Assembly: GCF_024919275.1 (NCBI RefSeq)
Contig: NZ_JANWGH010000003.1
Span: forward strand, 99,677 to 163,676
Length of the DNA stretch: 64,000 nucleotides
Direction of reading: 5' to 3'
From: Algoriphagus limi
GTDB lineage: Bacteria > Bacteroidota > Bacteroidia > Cytophagales > Cyclobacteriaceae
Shown: positions 1-9,499 of the stretch, piece by piece
Layout: every line of letters starts with the position of its first letter
Position numbering within the stretch: position 1 is the stretch's first letter
Made by a program: the position numbers and the translations under genes
The notes under the pieces: model-generated
Databases searched by the model: none
What the model was told of the DNA's origin: nothing
Seen by the model: only the letters and a program-made list of their open reading frames with translations

Positions 1-530
1 CGATCGCTGACCATCAAATTGCCCACGTGCATGTTCAAGATCCCGCGGTTTTTGATCAAGTAAAAAGTTTATTAGAAAATACTCCGGGGATTGAGTTGGT
101 ACTTGACAAAAAGGCTCAGGCAAATTATGGTTTAGATCATCCTCGATCAGGAGATTTGGTAGTGGTAGCGGATAAGGACTCCTGGTTTACTTATTATTTC
201 TGGTTGGATGATGAAAAAGCTCCAGATTATGCGCGATGTGTGGACATTCATCGAAAGCCCGGCTATGACCCGGTAGAATTATTTTTAGATCCTGCGATTA
301 AAATTCCTTTGCTAAAAGTGGGGTCTAAGGTTTTGAAGAAAAAACTGGGATTCAGATATCTGATGGATGTAATTCCTCTAGATGCGACGCTAGTTAAAGG
401 ATCACATGGTAGATTACCGGAGGAGGATGAAGACAAGCCGATTTTTGTGGGAAATACTAGCCTTCTGAATTCAGAAAAAATTCAACCTACAGACGTTTTT
501 GATTTAATTTATCAGGCTGTCCAGGATTAA
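1..530 (+). CDS. Alkaline phosphatase-family (type I phosphodiesterase / nucleotide pyrophosphatase) protein, C-terminal part
   Basis: This is the last 175 codons of a gene that begins before the window. The frame is open from base 3, and the residues before the first possible start (GTG at 27) read IADHQIAH, which fits the family, so the GTG is internal. Recognisable family segments are the DHPRSGDLVVVADKDSW stretch and VDIHRKPGYDP, where His and Asp residues would complete the two-metal phosphodiesterase site. The family hydrolyses phosphodiester or pyrophosphate bonds; the substrate cannot be told here. A homologue of this type (EboF) belongs to the ebo cluster found in some Bacteroidota, but the neighbouring ebo genes would lie outside the window, so that link is only a possibility. 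The stop codon overlaps the end of the convergent HD gene by 4 bases. Confidence 0.8.
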   Translation, partial: IADHQIAHVHVQDPAVFDQVKSLLENTPGIELVLDKKAQANYGLDHPRSGDLVVVADKDSWFTYYFWLDDEKAPDYARCVDIHRKPGYDPVELFLDPAIKIPLLKVGSKVLKKKLGFRYLMDVIPLDATLVKGSHGRLPEEDEDKPIFVGNTSLLNSEKIQPTDVFDLIYQAVQD

Positions 531-1111
531 AGAACTTTTAATTTTTCCTTAACGGATTCGATATTTTCCTGCTTTTTAGGCTCACGGTATTTCTTACAGT
601 AATCTGTATGATAATCGTGTTTTTCCAAAAATGTCAATTGTAATTCATTCCAAGCTTGTTCGGAAAGTGAAGGATTAAAGTGAAGTAATTCCTCGTATAA
701 AGCATTTCCTTGACGTAAAAAGTCATCCGTTCCTAAGTATTCCAAATCTGCATCTGCAATGATTCGCTCCAGTTGGTTAGTTGGTGTTTGAGGGATCTTG
801 GTTGCCATGATCATTCCATGGATTTTTTTCAAGTCCTCATCTGAGACAAGATCCTTCAGGTACTTGGTGGCTATACCACAACCAATTTCCTCATGATTTT
901 TTGGGTTTTCTACAAATCCAGTATCGTGAAAAAGTGCGGCTAGTCGAAGAAGTTCAATCTCGGATTCGCTGATTTTTTCAATTCCGGCTAAAAATAGAGC
1001 CTTTTCAGACACATATTGGGTATGAGCCAGATTGTGGTATGTCAGATAATCCGGAAGCTTTTCCAGAATATCCTGATACACGCGTTTTTGTATTTTTTCA
1101 AAGTCAATCAT
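527..1111 (-). CDS. HD-domain phosphohydrolase
   Basis: A 194-residue soluble protein with a complete HD metal site: His30 (in NLAH), His62-Asp63 (in LFHDTGF) and the Asp120/Asp122 pair (ADADLEYLG). HD proteins are metal-dependent phosphohydrolases acting on nucleotides or other phosphoesters; this one has no second domain that would reveal its substrate. The C-terminal third is basic and helical. Its ATG overlaps the stop of the upstream YitT-type gene by 4 bases, so the two are probably translationally coupled and co-transcribed. It converges on the phosphodiesterase gene with a 4-base overlap of stop regions, which leaves no room for a separate terminator. Confidence 0.85.
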   Translation of the reverse strand: MIDFEKIQKRVYQDILEKLPDYLTYHNLAHTQYVSEKALFLAGIEKISESEIELLRLAALFHDTGFVENPKNHEEIGCGIATKYLKDLVSDEDLKKIHGMIMATKIPQTPTNQLERIIADADLEYLGTDDFLRQGNALYEELLHFNPSLSEQAWNELQLTFLEKHDYHTDYCKKYREPKKQENIESVKEKLKVL

Positions 1112-2004
1112 ATGTGCTTTTTCCCCACTTTTTTGATGACACCACCCTTGACTTCCTTGATGGTCTGCACGTAGAAGAAAGCTTTCGGGTCTATTTCTTG
1201 AATGGCTAATTTCATTCGATGGACTTCAAGACGGGTCACAACCGTCATGATAATATCCACAGGATGATGAATATGAAAGGTGTCTGGAAGGTACCCTCTT
1301 TCACCTTTATATACTGAAATTGCCTTCTTAAAATCTTTTACTATCAATTCTTTGACCAATTCGTGTTCTTTTGAAATAATTGTTAATGCAGTGTACTCTT
1401 CAAAGCCTTCCACGACGTAGTCAGTAGTCTTTATAGCTGTAAAATACGTTAAAATTGAATACATGGCAGGTTCTATCCCAAAAACAAAGGCTGCGGACAG
1501 CATAATTAGGGAATTGAGAAACACGGTGATCTCACTGGCAGTCAAGGCTGAGTTCTTGTGAAAGTACTCTGTAATCACCTCAAAACCGTCAATTAAGCCA
1601 CCTCCACGGATAATTAGACCAATACCTGTTCCCATCAAAAACCCACCAAATACCGCAATCAAAACCTTATCGTCAGTCACAGTCGGAACTTCCAGAAAGT
1701 GAAGTACAATGGTCAAAAGAAAAATGGATATGCCACTTTGGATGGCAAATGTTCTGCCTATCATTCTCCAAGCCATAAATAGGAATGGAAGGTTAAGCAG
1801 TACCAATAACAAATTAAGATCAATACCAAAACCCAGATTGACCAAAATAGCAATACCTGTCACTCCTCCATCCAAAAACCTATTGGGGAGCATGAATGCC
1901 TCCAAGGCGATGGCCGCCAAGGCAACCCCTGCTATGGTGTAGGCAAGCGAGTGAGGTGAAAGGATGGATTTCCAATCGATGGGTTGTTTCGAAAGTTTTG
2001 TCAT
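1108..2004 (-). CDS. YitT family integral membrane protein (DUF161/DUF2179)
   Basis: A 298-residue protein with about five to six membrane helices in the first 200 residues (Gly-rich segments such as GFLMGTGIGLIIRGGGLIDG), followed by a soluble C-terminal DUF2179 domain (roughly residues 205-298, with EEYTALTIISKE and YKGERGYLP). This two-part architecture is typical of the YitT family, whose members are uncharacterised membrane proteins with a suspected transport role. The gene leads a two-gene operon with the HD phosphohydrolase. The 196 bases between it and the amidohydrolase terminator must contain its promoter, but I see no clear -7/-33 pair there. Confidence 0.88.
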   Translation of the reverse strand: MTKLSKQPIDWKSILSPHSLAYTIAGVALAAIALEAFMLPNRFLDGGVTGIAILVNLGFGIDLNLLLVLLNLPFLFMAWRMIGRTFAIQSGISIFLLTIVLHFLEVPTVTDDKVLIAVFGGFLMGTGIGLIIRGGGLIDGFEVITEYFHKNSALTASEITVFLNSLIMLSAAFVFGIEPAMYSILTYFTAIKTTDYVVEGFEEYTALTIISKEHELVKELIVKDFKKAISVYKGERGYLPDTFHIHHPVDIIMTVVTRLEVHRMKLAIQEIDPKAFFYVQTIKEVKGGVIKKVGKKHI

Positions 2005-2165
2005 CCTTTAACTAGTTGATAAAATCCTCACAGGTATTTGAATAAATCCTTTTCAAAAGGGTGGTTTTCAATAAGGTAGATTTAAGAAAATAATAATTTA
2101 GTAGTTTCCCAAGAAAGAATTCAAATATTTTAGGGAAATCTTTCAAATGTTGGATTGAAACTAAT

Positions 2166-2193
2166 CAGCCATCCTGAATTTTCAGGATGGCTG
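2166..2193 (-). terminator. Hairpin terminator after the amidohydrolase gene
   Basis: A perfect 13-bp inverted repeat (arms 2166-2178 and 2181-2193, separated by two bases) starts 7 bases beyond the stop codon of the minus-strand amidohydrolase gene. Its position fits transcription termination for that gene. The T-tract on the minus strand is weak; a better run of T lies on the plus-strand side (2196-2202), so it could also act in that direction. Confidence 0.6.
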
Positions 2194-2200
2194 AAGGTTT

Positions 2201-5200
2201 TTAATGCTCTAAACTGGTGGTAACTTTTGGAGCCTCTTTGGTCCATGAACTTACGTCCAATTTTCTTGGAGTAGGAAGAATTTCATCCAAAGTATTTCCA
2301 TCATAGATCCGTCCGTCTTTCACCACATGCGTGATGGTATTGGTGTTTCGGATATTTTCCAATGGGTTTTCTGAAAGAATTACCAAGTCAGCTAATTTCC
2401 CGCTTTCTATACTTCCCAGTTCTTTGTCCAAGCCCAAAGCTTCAGCTCCCAAAATGGTAGCTGTACGAAGTGCATCCATGTTACTCATGCCTCCACTAGC
2501 CACAGACCAAAGTTCCCAATGGTAGCCTAGTCCCTGCAATTGTCCATGGGAACCAACACCTGCTAATCCGCCTCGTTTCACGATATCATTGATTCCTCTC
2601 GCATGATCTTCGAAGACATGGTCTTCTGGGGCAAACCAGCCTCCAAGTCCTCCCACTCTTCTTCGGGCTTTGGAGTTCATTTCATTGTATGGAGTAAAGC
2701 GATTTAGCTTCGGATCGTGAAGCGGGCTTTCTGTGGTGTAGTAATAATTTTCTGCCCAAGGACCGCCATAAGCCACCAAGAGGGTAGGAGTCACGGCCAT
2801 TTTGCTTTCAGCAATTGTGTGGGTCACATCAGAATATAGAGGGTAAATCGGAATCGCGTGCTCATGACCAGGGTATCCATCAAATAATTGGGTCATGTTG
2901 AGTTTGTAATCCAATCCACCTTCAGTGGTAGGCATCAGCTTTTGCTCTTTGGCAGCCATGATGACCCATTGTCTATGCTGTCTATTACCAACCAGGTACA
3001 TTTTGATGTATTGGGTATTGAAGTACTTGGAGTATTGCTTCAGCACGTTTTTGGTTTGCTCTAAGGACTTCAGATTGTACATCCAATAACCAACACCTGG
3101 TCCTGTGGAATAAACCCGCGGTCCAGGAATCATACCTGCTTCAACCATATCCGCATAGGTCAATACATCAGTGGTTGCTGTCTGTGGATCTCTGGTGGTA
3201 GTTACTCCATAGGCTAGGTTGGCAGCATAGATCCAAACGGTGTTTTTATGAAGATTCCAAGTTGGCCACATGTGAGCATGGGTGTCAACAAATCCAGGCG
3301 TAACTGTTTTGCCTGCTAAGTCAACGACTTCTGCCCCAGTGGCATCAAGTGTTCCCGTTGCCCCAACTGCTTTAATTCGGTTATTCTCGATTAGAATGTC
3401 ACCTCTTTCAATGACCTCATCATCCTTCATGGTGATGATTCGAGCATTTTGGAGTAGAATTTTTCCAGTTGGGATATCCTTCGCAAAGTAAACCTTCACC
3501 TGATACTCTTCAGGCTTGTAGGTTTCTTTCTCTTTTTGCTGGGCTTTATAAATACTATCGGCCTTAGCTAATTCTTTGTCCGCTTTGAATAAGGAATCGA
3601 TTCGTTCTTTTTCAGCTTTAGCCAAGGAATCTGCCAATTTTACTGCAGCCTCACCTTGTGCTTTCAAAGCTGCTACGCTATCCGCATTTGCCAGCATTTT
3701 TGCTTTTTTAGCACTTGCTACTGAATCTTCTACAAATTCAGCTCTGGCGATATCATAGACCCAATGCCCATTTCCTAGAGACCAATGGACTTTTTCTCCA
3801 TTGGCTTCCCAAGCCGGCCATTCGCCTCCGATTTCTGTGAGTTGTCGGGAAGGGAAACTACTTGACTTTGGATCGGCAACATTAATGCTTGGAGTTTTTC
3901 CTACTTGAGGGATGGTCACAACATAGACATTATTGTTTACCTGGGCCAAAGCTTTGTTTCCTTTCGGAGCCATCAAAATGGTACTTGCACTTGCTGGACT
4001 CATTTGAGGTTCCTGTGCAGAAACTCCTTCAGGAAGCATACAATAATTCAATGAACTGGCATTTGAAAAAGGCTTACCCATGACATAGCGATAGTCTGCA
4101 AGTTCCGCATGCTCATGATCGTCATGCGAGTCTAAAACAGATCCAAATGGAGTGATACCAGTGATTTTTGCATGGGTTTTCTCATCTGTTCCATCCCATT
4201 GTATGCTGAGAAGGGTGCCTCCAGGTCCGTTCAAATAGATTCTTGAAGTATCCTGAGTAAAGTGTGCGTTTCCTATTCCTCGAGCATCCCGGATTTTCCG
4301 AACAGATCCTCCAGAAGCAGGAATCCAAGCTAAAATGGATTCTGCACCACTGATTCCAGGTCCTTCCGAATCTTCCATCAAGCGCTTGTCTCCTTTAAAG
4401 ACAACGATTTTTCCATTTGGTCCCCAAACTGGCCCCATGTAAAGGGCACTTTCCTGCGTCAGTCGAGTAATAGTAGTGGATCTTCCAAAGCTAGCTTTGT
4501 ATAGATGTCCTCCCTCTTGTTCGTCCCAAGTGGTAAATACCAATTGGCTTCCATCAGGGCTCCAAGAAGGCATGGCCTCTGTAAAATCATGATTACTTAC
4601 CCTCATAGGCTCTCCATTAGGGAAGTCCATGACGTATAGTCGATTCAAAGCTGTAAATGCGAGTTTTTTTCCACCAGGAGAAGGTACTCCATCGCGGATT
4701 TGTGTGGCAAGTTTGGCGGTGGTGTCTTTTACTTCATAATTGAAATAGAGGCGAGGCCCCATAGCCAATTTTACATCTGCCTCAAATGGGATTTCTACCG
4801 CAGAACTTCCATCCACTGGGATTCTCCAGATTTTTCCACCGTAGGAAGCAATGACATTTTTGCTGTCTGGAGTGAAAGCCATGGCTGGTAATACACCCTG
4901 TGGAGCAATGGATTCCTGTTCATCTCGCTGAACAGGGTAGGCGAGCCATTTTTCTTCGCCAGAATTCAAATCACGAATCACTAAGCCGGTCCTATCATCC
5001 CATCTCGAACCATAAACCAACCAATTCCCATCATCGGAAAGAGTGGGGGTAAATGCTGATCCGTAGCGGGAAGTGATGCTGGTAATTTTACCTTCTTCCA
5101 GATCATAGGTTCCGACCTGATACTGTGGAAGCATAGCATTGTAATTCCAGGAACCTGTTCGATGGGAGAAATAGATTTTTTTACCATCCGGGCTGACAAA

Positions 5201-5815
5201 TGGATCGATTGTCTTCATGGAGCTTGGATCTGGATTGAGTTGGATTCCTCCGCCACCATCCTTATGATACATCCAAAGTTTAGTGATTCTACGGCCTTTG
5301 GCTACCACAATGTAATCCCCATCTGGAGTCCAGTCAGCTCCCGGTACATCACCGTTTTTGTCTTTTGTGATTTGGACGGTGTCTTTTTTGACTAGGTCTA
5401 TGTACCAAAGATTATCGTTTCCAGCCCTGTCAGATGTGAAAAGGATTTTTTCTCCATCTGGTGAAAACCGAGGATGCGTCTCGTAGGCCATTCCTGTTGT
5501 GATTGGGGTAGCTTTTCCTCCTTCGATTGGAATGGTGTAGATGTCGCCCATCAAGTCAAAGGCGATGGTCTTGCCATCCGGACTGACATCCAAACTTATC
5601 CAAGTCCCTTCTTGGGTAGTGAATTTTACTTCCCGCTCAGGTTTGAGAGGAAGATCCTTGAATTTGGGGTAGTCGAGGGAGTCTTTTTTGGTGCTGTCAC
5701 TTTGAATGACTTTTTCCAAAATTTGAGGTGCGTTTTCGGTTTTTGGAACAATAGCAGCGAAGCTTATCGTAGCTCCTAAAGCCACCAAAAAAGCTGGTTG
5801 GATGATTTTTTTCAT
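2201..5815 (-). CDS. Secreted PD40/TolB-like propeller fused to an amidohydrolase
   Basis: A 1204-residue protein with an N-terminal signal sequence (MKKIIQPAFLVALG...). A long beta-propeller of PD40/WD40-like blades follows (residues about 50-690), with repeated 'FSPDG..I.FTSDR' signatures. Next is an unusual Lys/Ala/Asp-rich, probably helical linker (about 692-772), then an amidohydrolase domain (about 785-1190) with the metal-binding VDTHAHMW near residue 848, a second His region (PGHEHAIPIYP) and GVGSHGQLQGLG. The family (imidazolonepropionase-like amidohydrolases with TolB propellers) hydrolyses amide or ester bonds; peptide substrates are often proposed. A monocistronic gene is likely: a 96-base spacer separates it from the upstream DUF6090 gene, and a hairpin follows the stop. 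Confidence 0.9.
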   Translation of the reverse strand: MKKIIQPAFLVALGATISFAAIVPKTENAPQILEKVIQSDSTKKDSLDYPKFKDLPLKPEREVKFTTQEGTWISLDVSPDGKTIAFDLMGDIYTIPIEGGKATPITTGMAYETHPRFSPDGEKILFTSDRAGNDNLWYIDLVKKDTVQITKDKNGDVPGADWTPDGDYIVVAKGRRITKLWMYHKDGGGGIQLNPDPSSMKTIDPFVSPDGKKIYFSHRTGSWNYNAMLPQYQVGTYDLEEGKITSITSRYGSAFTPTLSDDGNWLVYGSRWDDRTGLVIRDLNSGEEKWLAYPVQRDEQESIAPQGVLPAMAFTPDSKNVIASYGGKIWRIPVDGSSAVEIPFEADVKLAMGPRLYFNYEVKDTTAKLATQIRDGVPSPGGKKLAFTALNRLYVMDFPNGEPMRVSNHDFTEAMPSWSPDGSQLVFTTWDEQEGGHLYKASFGRSTTITRLTQESALYMGPVWGPNGKIVVFKGDKRLMEDSEGPGISGAESILAWIPASGGSVRKIRDARGIGNAHFTQDTSRIYLNGPGGTLLSIQWDGTDEKTHAKITGITPFGSVLDSHDDHEHAELADYRYVMGKPFSNASSLNYCMLPEGVSAQEPQMSPASASTILMAPKGNKALAQVNNNVYVVTIPQVGKTPSINVADPKSSSFPSRQLTEIGGEWPAWEANGEKVHWSLGNGHWVYDIARAEFVEDSVASAKKAKMLANADSVAALKAQGEAAVKLADSLAKAEKERIDSLFKADKELAKADSIYKAQQKEKETYKPEEYQVKVYFAKDIPTGKILLQNARIITMKDDEVIERGDILIENNRIKAVGATGTLDATGAEVVDLAGKTVTPGFVDTHAHMWPTWNLHKNTVWIYAANLAYGVTTTRDPQTATTDVLTYADMVEAGMIPGPRVYSTGPGVGYWMYNLKSLEQTKNVLKQYSKYFNTQYIKMYLVGNRQHRQWVIMAAKEQKLMPTTEGGLDYKLNMTQLFDGYPGHEHAIPIYPLYSDVTHTIAESKMAVTPTLLVAYGGPWAENYYYTTESPLHDPKLNRFTPYNEMNSKARRRVGGLGGWFAPEDHVFEDHARGINDIVKRGGLAGVGSHGQLQGLGYHWELWSVASGGMSNMDALRTATILGAEALGLDKELGSIESGKLADLVILSENPLENIRNTNTITHVVKDGRIYDGNTLDEILPTPRKLDVSSWTKEAPKVTTSLEH

Positions 5816-5911
5816 ATTGATTTGGGTTTTCGGCTGGATAATCTACTAGGAAAATTTCTAATTCTATGGAAATCTGAGTAGTGTACTCGAAATACCAAAG
5901 ATTCATTCAAT

Positions 5912-6685
5912 TTATCCATCAGTTTGTGAATCTAGGATTTCTTCATCTCCCTGTCTTATTAATTCTCTTTCAATTAATCCGATAAAGTTATCTAAAGCAG
6001 GAATTAAATTTTCAATCCTACTTTTAAATATAAATGTGCTGTTTTTTTGAAGTTGGATCAGATGCAAAAACTCATCTTTGTAGATCACCTTGGGATCAGA
6101 AATTTTATTCTGTATAGATTGCTCATTGTTACTAAGCGTAACGATCATTCTGGAAGTGATTTGTTCCACCAAATCATTTTCCACAGATTCATCTGAGTTA
6201 ATTCTTTCGAAAATTTTTTCAGTTCTGGGGATAATAAATTCATACAAATCTGCCATCTGAGAGCGGATGGAGTCATTAGATATTTTATCGATGCCACCCG
6301 ATTTTATAGAGCCGTAGGTTCCTGAGTTATATTGAAAAAGAACCTCATAACGAAGTGCTGAAAAATATTGGTTTAGGGTATCCAGGTTTTCTTCCTTGAT
6401 TTGGCGAAACTCCAAAAGTCGGTTTGCTGCGTTTTGCTTATTGTTTAATCTTGGAATTTGATTAGAAAAGTATCGCTTATCTTTTTCCAGGGTATTTCTT
6501 AGCTCATGGAGCATTTTCAATTCATAATTCTTGAGTTTCCGCTCCTCATTCCAAGTGTTGATCTGCAAAGCGATTAAGATTCCAACCACAACCAAGAAAA
6601 TTTCACCTACCGCATAGGCCAAGTACTTGGTAATCTGATTTTTTTGAACCAGAGACATTCGGAATTTTCGAAAGAAGGAAACCAT
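5912..6685 (-). CDS. DUF6090 family membrane protein
   Basis: A 257-residue protein with the DUF6090 hallmark: a short basic N-terminus, one hydrophobic helix (about residues 20-43) and the strongly conserved junction GILIALQINTWNEERK, followed by a long helical, probably coiled-coil domain. No function is established for the family. It is the last gene of the five-gene minus-strand signalling operon, 5 bases after the receiver-cyclase gene, which suggests a role connected to the membrane end of that pathway (inference). A second DUF6090 gene lies at 25661-26461 beside a histidine kinase relic. Confidence 0.88.
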   Translation of the reverse strand: MVSFFRKFRMSLVQKNQITKYLAYAVGEIFLVVVGILIALQINTWNEERKLKNYELKMLHELRNTLEKDKRYFSNQIPRLNNKQNAANRLLEFRQIKEENLDTLNQYFSALRYEVLFQYNSGTYGSIKSGGIDKISNDSIRSQMADLYEFIIPRTEKIFERINSDESVENDLVEQITSRMIVTLSNNEQSIQNKISDPKVIYKDEFLHLIQLQKNSTFIFKSRIENLIPALDNFIGLIERELIRQGDEEILDSQTDG

Positions 6686-6690
6686 CCGGA

Positions 6691-7740
6691 CTATTTAATT
6701 TCAGAAAGTACCTCAAGCACTTTTACCGGTTGGGCTTTGTTCTTGAGCTTAAGTTCTCCGATTTCTTGAAAGGAGAATTCGGTCACCACTGAATTGGCGT
6801 ATTTTTCTAAAAGTAAAATCTGCCCGGGGCTAGCAGCAGATTGAAGTCGGGCTGCGACATTCACGGCATCTCCAATAACAGTGTAATCCAACCGTTTCAA
6901 GGACTTGGAACCAATGTTTCCAGATACCATTTCGCCGGTGTTGATCCCTATAGAAACTTCCGGTTTGAATTTGTTTTCCTTCGAAAATGCTGGCATTTCG
7001 TCCATTTTTTCTCGAATGGCTAAAGAGGTTCGAATTGCCCGAGCGAAGTGGTTTTCCCCCTGAAAAACTGCCATCACTGCATCTCCAATGAATTTATCCA
7101 CGCTTCCCTGCTCATTAATGATTTCCTTGACCATCAAGTCAAAGTAATCGTTCAGGAGGTTGACAACCACATTTGGTTCTTCATTTTCTGAGATTTTGGT
7201 GAAGGCTACTAAATCAATGAAAACAACAGTGGCTTCAATGATTTCATTTTCCAAAAGACTGGATTCCAGTTCCTTATTTCCCATGAAATTTAGAACCGTC
7301 TCATCCACATACATTTTTAGAATGTTGTTTTCCCGTAGGGCTTTGAGTGTGGATTTAATTTGATTTCTGTATTGAATGGTCTTATCTAGGGTGATTTCTA
7401 AATCTCTAAAGTCCACCGGTTTGGTGATAAAATCAAAGGCCCCAAGGTTCATGGCAGTCCGGATATTTTCCATATCACCATAGGCAGAGATGATGACAGT
7501 TTTCAAGAGTGAATTTTTCTCTTTCACCTTAGAAAGCAGAGTCAATCCATCCATCTCGGGCATATTGATATCACTCAGAATCAAATCTACATCCGGATTT
7601 TCCTCGATTACTTCCAGGGCTATTCTTCCATTAAGTGCAAAAAGGAATTCTAATTCCCCGCCCTTGATTCGTTTTCGGAACTTCTGTTTGATCAGGATTT
7701 CTAAATCCGCCTCATCATCGACTACCAAGATTTTAACCAT
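6691..7740 (-). CDS. Response regulator receiver fused to a class III adenylate/guanylate cyclase
   Basis: A 349-residue cytoplasmic protein. Residues 1-125 form a CheY-like receiver: acidic pair Asp8-Asp9, phospho-acceptor Asp57 in LSDINMPEMDG, and the Lys of FITKPVD. Residues about 165-345 form a class III nucleotide cyclase. It has the first metal Asp in VVFIDLVAFT, the Lys and second metal Asp in DKFIGDAVMAVF, and the Asn/Arg transition-state residues in NVAARLQ. The base-selecting pair is Lys with Thr (in DYTVIGD), as in many bacterial adenylate cyclases, so cAMP is the likely product. Phosphorylation by a neighbouring kinase would tune cyclase output. It is one of only two receivers in the window, 8 bases after the gene for the other. 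Confidence 0.93.
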   Translation of the reverse strand: MVKILVVDDEADLEILIKQKFRKRIKGGELEFLFALNGRIALEVIEENPDVDLILSDINMPEMDGLTLLSKVKEKNSLLKTVIISAYGDMENIRTAMNLGAFDFITKPVDFRDLEITLDKTIQYRNQIKSTLKALRENNILKMYVDETVLNFMGNKELESSLLENEIIEATVVFIDLVAFTKISENEEPNVVVNLLNDYFDLMVKEIINEQGSVDKFIGDAVMAVFQGENHFARAIRTSLAIREKMDEMPAFSKENKFKPEVSIGINTGEMVSGNIGSKSLKRLDYTVIGDAVNVAARLQSAASPGQILLLEKYANSVVTEFSFQEIGELKLKNKAQPVKVLEVLSEIK

Positions 7741-7748
7741 AGCACCTT

Positions 7749-8132
7749 TTATTTTTGGCTTTCGATCAACTTGTTGACCTCTACTTTGAGGGATTCAAAA
7801 TCAATCGGTTTAGTGAAAAATTCCTTCGCTCCGGATTGCATGGCCTTCTCGTAGTTCTGCGAATCTCCATATGCCGAAATCATACTGACCTGAATTTCCG
7901 GGAAATGGGATTTGACTTTGTTGAGTAATTCAAGGCCGCTCATGCCAGGCATATTAATGTCTGAAAAAACATAGACCACCTTAGGTGGATGCTCCGAATC
8001 CAAGACTTCCAGAGCTTCTTCCCCAGAAAAGGCAAAGGCTAATTCCAATACCCCGCTTTTTACTTCTTTTCGGAATTTTTGTCGAAAAAGTAGTTCTACA
8101 TCTTTCTCGTCGTCTACAATTAAGATTTTCAT
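7749..8132 (-). CDS. Single-domain (CheY-like) response regulator
   Basis: A 127-residue receiver with no output domain: acidic pocket Asp7-Asp8, phospho-acceptor Asp58 in VFSDINMPGMSG, Ser86 in MISAYGD and Lys108 in FFTKPID. Its start (ILIVDDEKDVELLFRQKF) matches the receiver of the following cyclase fusion closely, so the two are paralogues. It overlaps the upstream histidine kinase gene by 4 bases. Without an output domain it probably acts by protein contact or as a phosphate sink or relay for the operon's two kinases and the receiver-cyclase (inference). Confidence 0.93.
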   Translation of the reverse strand: MKILIVDDEKDVELLFRQKFRKEVKSGVLELAFAFSGEEALEVLDSEHPPKVVYVFSDINMPGMSGLELLNKVKSHFPEIQVSMISAYGDSQNYEKAMQSGAKEFFTKPIDFESLKVEVNKLIESQK

Positions 8133-9499
8133 GATTGTGTTGTTTGGGGGATGATAATTTCAAATTCGGTGTATTCTCCTGGCTTACTGTTTACTTTAAG
8201 ATCGCCACCATGCCCGTTTGTTATAATATCATAACTCATGGACAATCCTAATCCTGTACCTTTTCCCGTCGGTTTGGTCGTGAAAAAGGGTTGGAAGATT
8301 TTGGACTTGATCTCATCAGGAATGCCTTTTCCATTGTCCCGAACTGTAATTTTCACCCCGTTTTGGATTTTTTGGGTTTTGACCCAGACCGTCGGCATAA
8401 AGTCCGTTTGGCCTGCCTTTTCCAGTTCTTTTTTCTTCTCGTCTGCTGCATAAAAGCCGTTATTGATCAAATTCAATAAGACTCTACCGATATCGCCAGG
8501 GACTATATCAATTGGCTCGACGCTTTCATCAAGTTCAATTTTAAAGTCCGCCGTAAAACTCTTGTCTTTAGCTCGTAATCCATGGTAGGAAAGCCTAAGG
8601 TACTCGTCAGTCAGGGCGTTGATATCTGATTTTTCCTTTTGACCGGAGCTGCTTCTACTGTGGAGAAGCATTCCTTTAACGATGGAATCTGCTCGTTTTC
8701 CATGGTGAAGGATTTTTTGAAGATTAGCTTTCAAATCCTCAAGGATTTCTTTGGCATCTTCCTGATGTCCAGAATCCAGCTCTTCCTTAGCTTCATCAAT
8801 TAATTCAGAACTTACCTCAGAGAAATTATTTACAAAATTGAGAGGGTTCTGTATTTCATGGGCAATTCCTGCGGTAAGCTCACCAAGAGAGGCCATTTTC
8901 TCGGAATGAATCAATTGATCCTGAGCTGCTTTAAGCTCTAGGAGTGCTTTTTCCAGCTCATTCTTTTTCTGGGTAATTTCTTTGGTTCGTTCCTGGACCT
9001 GCTTTTCCAACTGGGCTTTAAGTGCTTCGGTTACCTTGTATTCCCGTTCCTTCTGAAGAGCTTTCAGTCGCTCTTGCTCCAAAGCCTTTCGCTGCTTAGT
9101 ATTATTGATCCACATCACGATAGCCCATACGATTGCAAAGAAGGTAGCCGTGCTGTGATAAACCTCTATAGAATTGAAAAATGAAGGACTGATAACCTCT
9201 AGAAACTCTTGGATAACGATCAGTCCCATCAAAGGTAACCAAGCATAGATCATCCCTTTCCTATGCTGAAGTTCAGGATTGCGAAGCGTCAAATAGACAA
9301 TCAATGCCCCCAATCCAAAATTCAAGAAAAGCGCGATTTGGGATATTACTGGGATGCCAGAATTAGAAAATGCCCAAAGGACAAATGCTGCTATCATCCC
9401 GCCGTTGATGATGCGCTTCCACTCCGCAGAAACCTCAATTGGCCCCATCGGACGCCGGAGATAGAACAATAAAATCAGCAGGATGGCTCCTAGATTCAT
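8129..9499 (-). CDS. Multi-pass membrane sensor histidine kinase
   Basis: A 456-residue kinase. The N-terminal 130 residues hold about four to five hydrophobic helices with only short loops, so the signal is probably sensed in the membrane or through another protein. A Lys/Glu-rich coiled coil follows (about 135-200), then HisKA with phospho-acceptor His214 ([12 protein letters not shown]), and a HATPase_c domain with N box ([11 protein letters not shown]), G1 box (DNGKGIP) and [18 protein letters not shown]. Four-base overlaps join it to the propeller kinase gene upstream and the CheY-like gene downstream. This makes a kinase-kinase-receiver-receiver order with tight translational coupling. 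Confidence 0.92.
   Translation of the reverse strand: MNLGAILLILLFYLRRPMGPIEVSAEWKRIINGGMIAAFVLWAFSNSGIPVISQIALFLNFGLGALIVYLTLRNPELQHRKGMIYAWLPLMGLIVIQEFLEVISPSFFNSIEVYHSTATFFAIVWAIVMWINNTKQRKALEQERLKALQKEREYKVTEALKAQLEKQVQERTKEITQKKNELEKALLELKAAQDQLIHSEKMASLGELTAGIAHEIQNPLNFVNNFSEVSSELIDEAKEELDSGHQEDAKEILEDLKANLQKILHHGKRADSIVKGMLLHSRSSSGQKEKSDINALTDEYLRLSYHGLRAKDKSFTADFKIELDESVEPIDIVPGDIGRVLLNLINNGFYAADEKKKELEKAGQTDFMPTVWVKTQKIQNGVKITVRDNGKGIPDEIKSKIFQPFFTTKPTGKGTGLGLSMSYDIITNGHGGDLKVNSKPGEYTEFEIIIPQTTQS

Noticed and set aside
27..530. GTG at base 27 as the true start of the first gene
   Set aside because: The frame stays open to base 3 and the upstream residues (IADHQIAH) fit the phosphodiesterase family, so the gene begins before the window.
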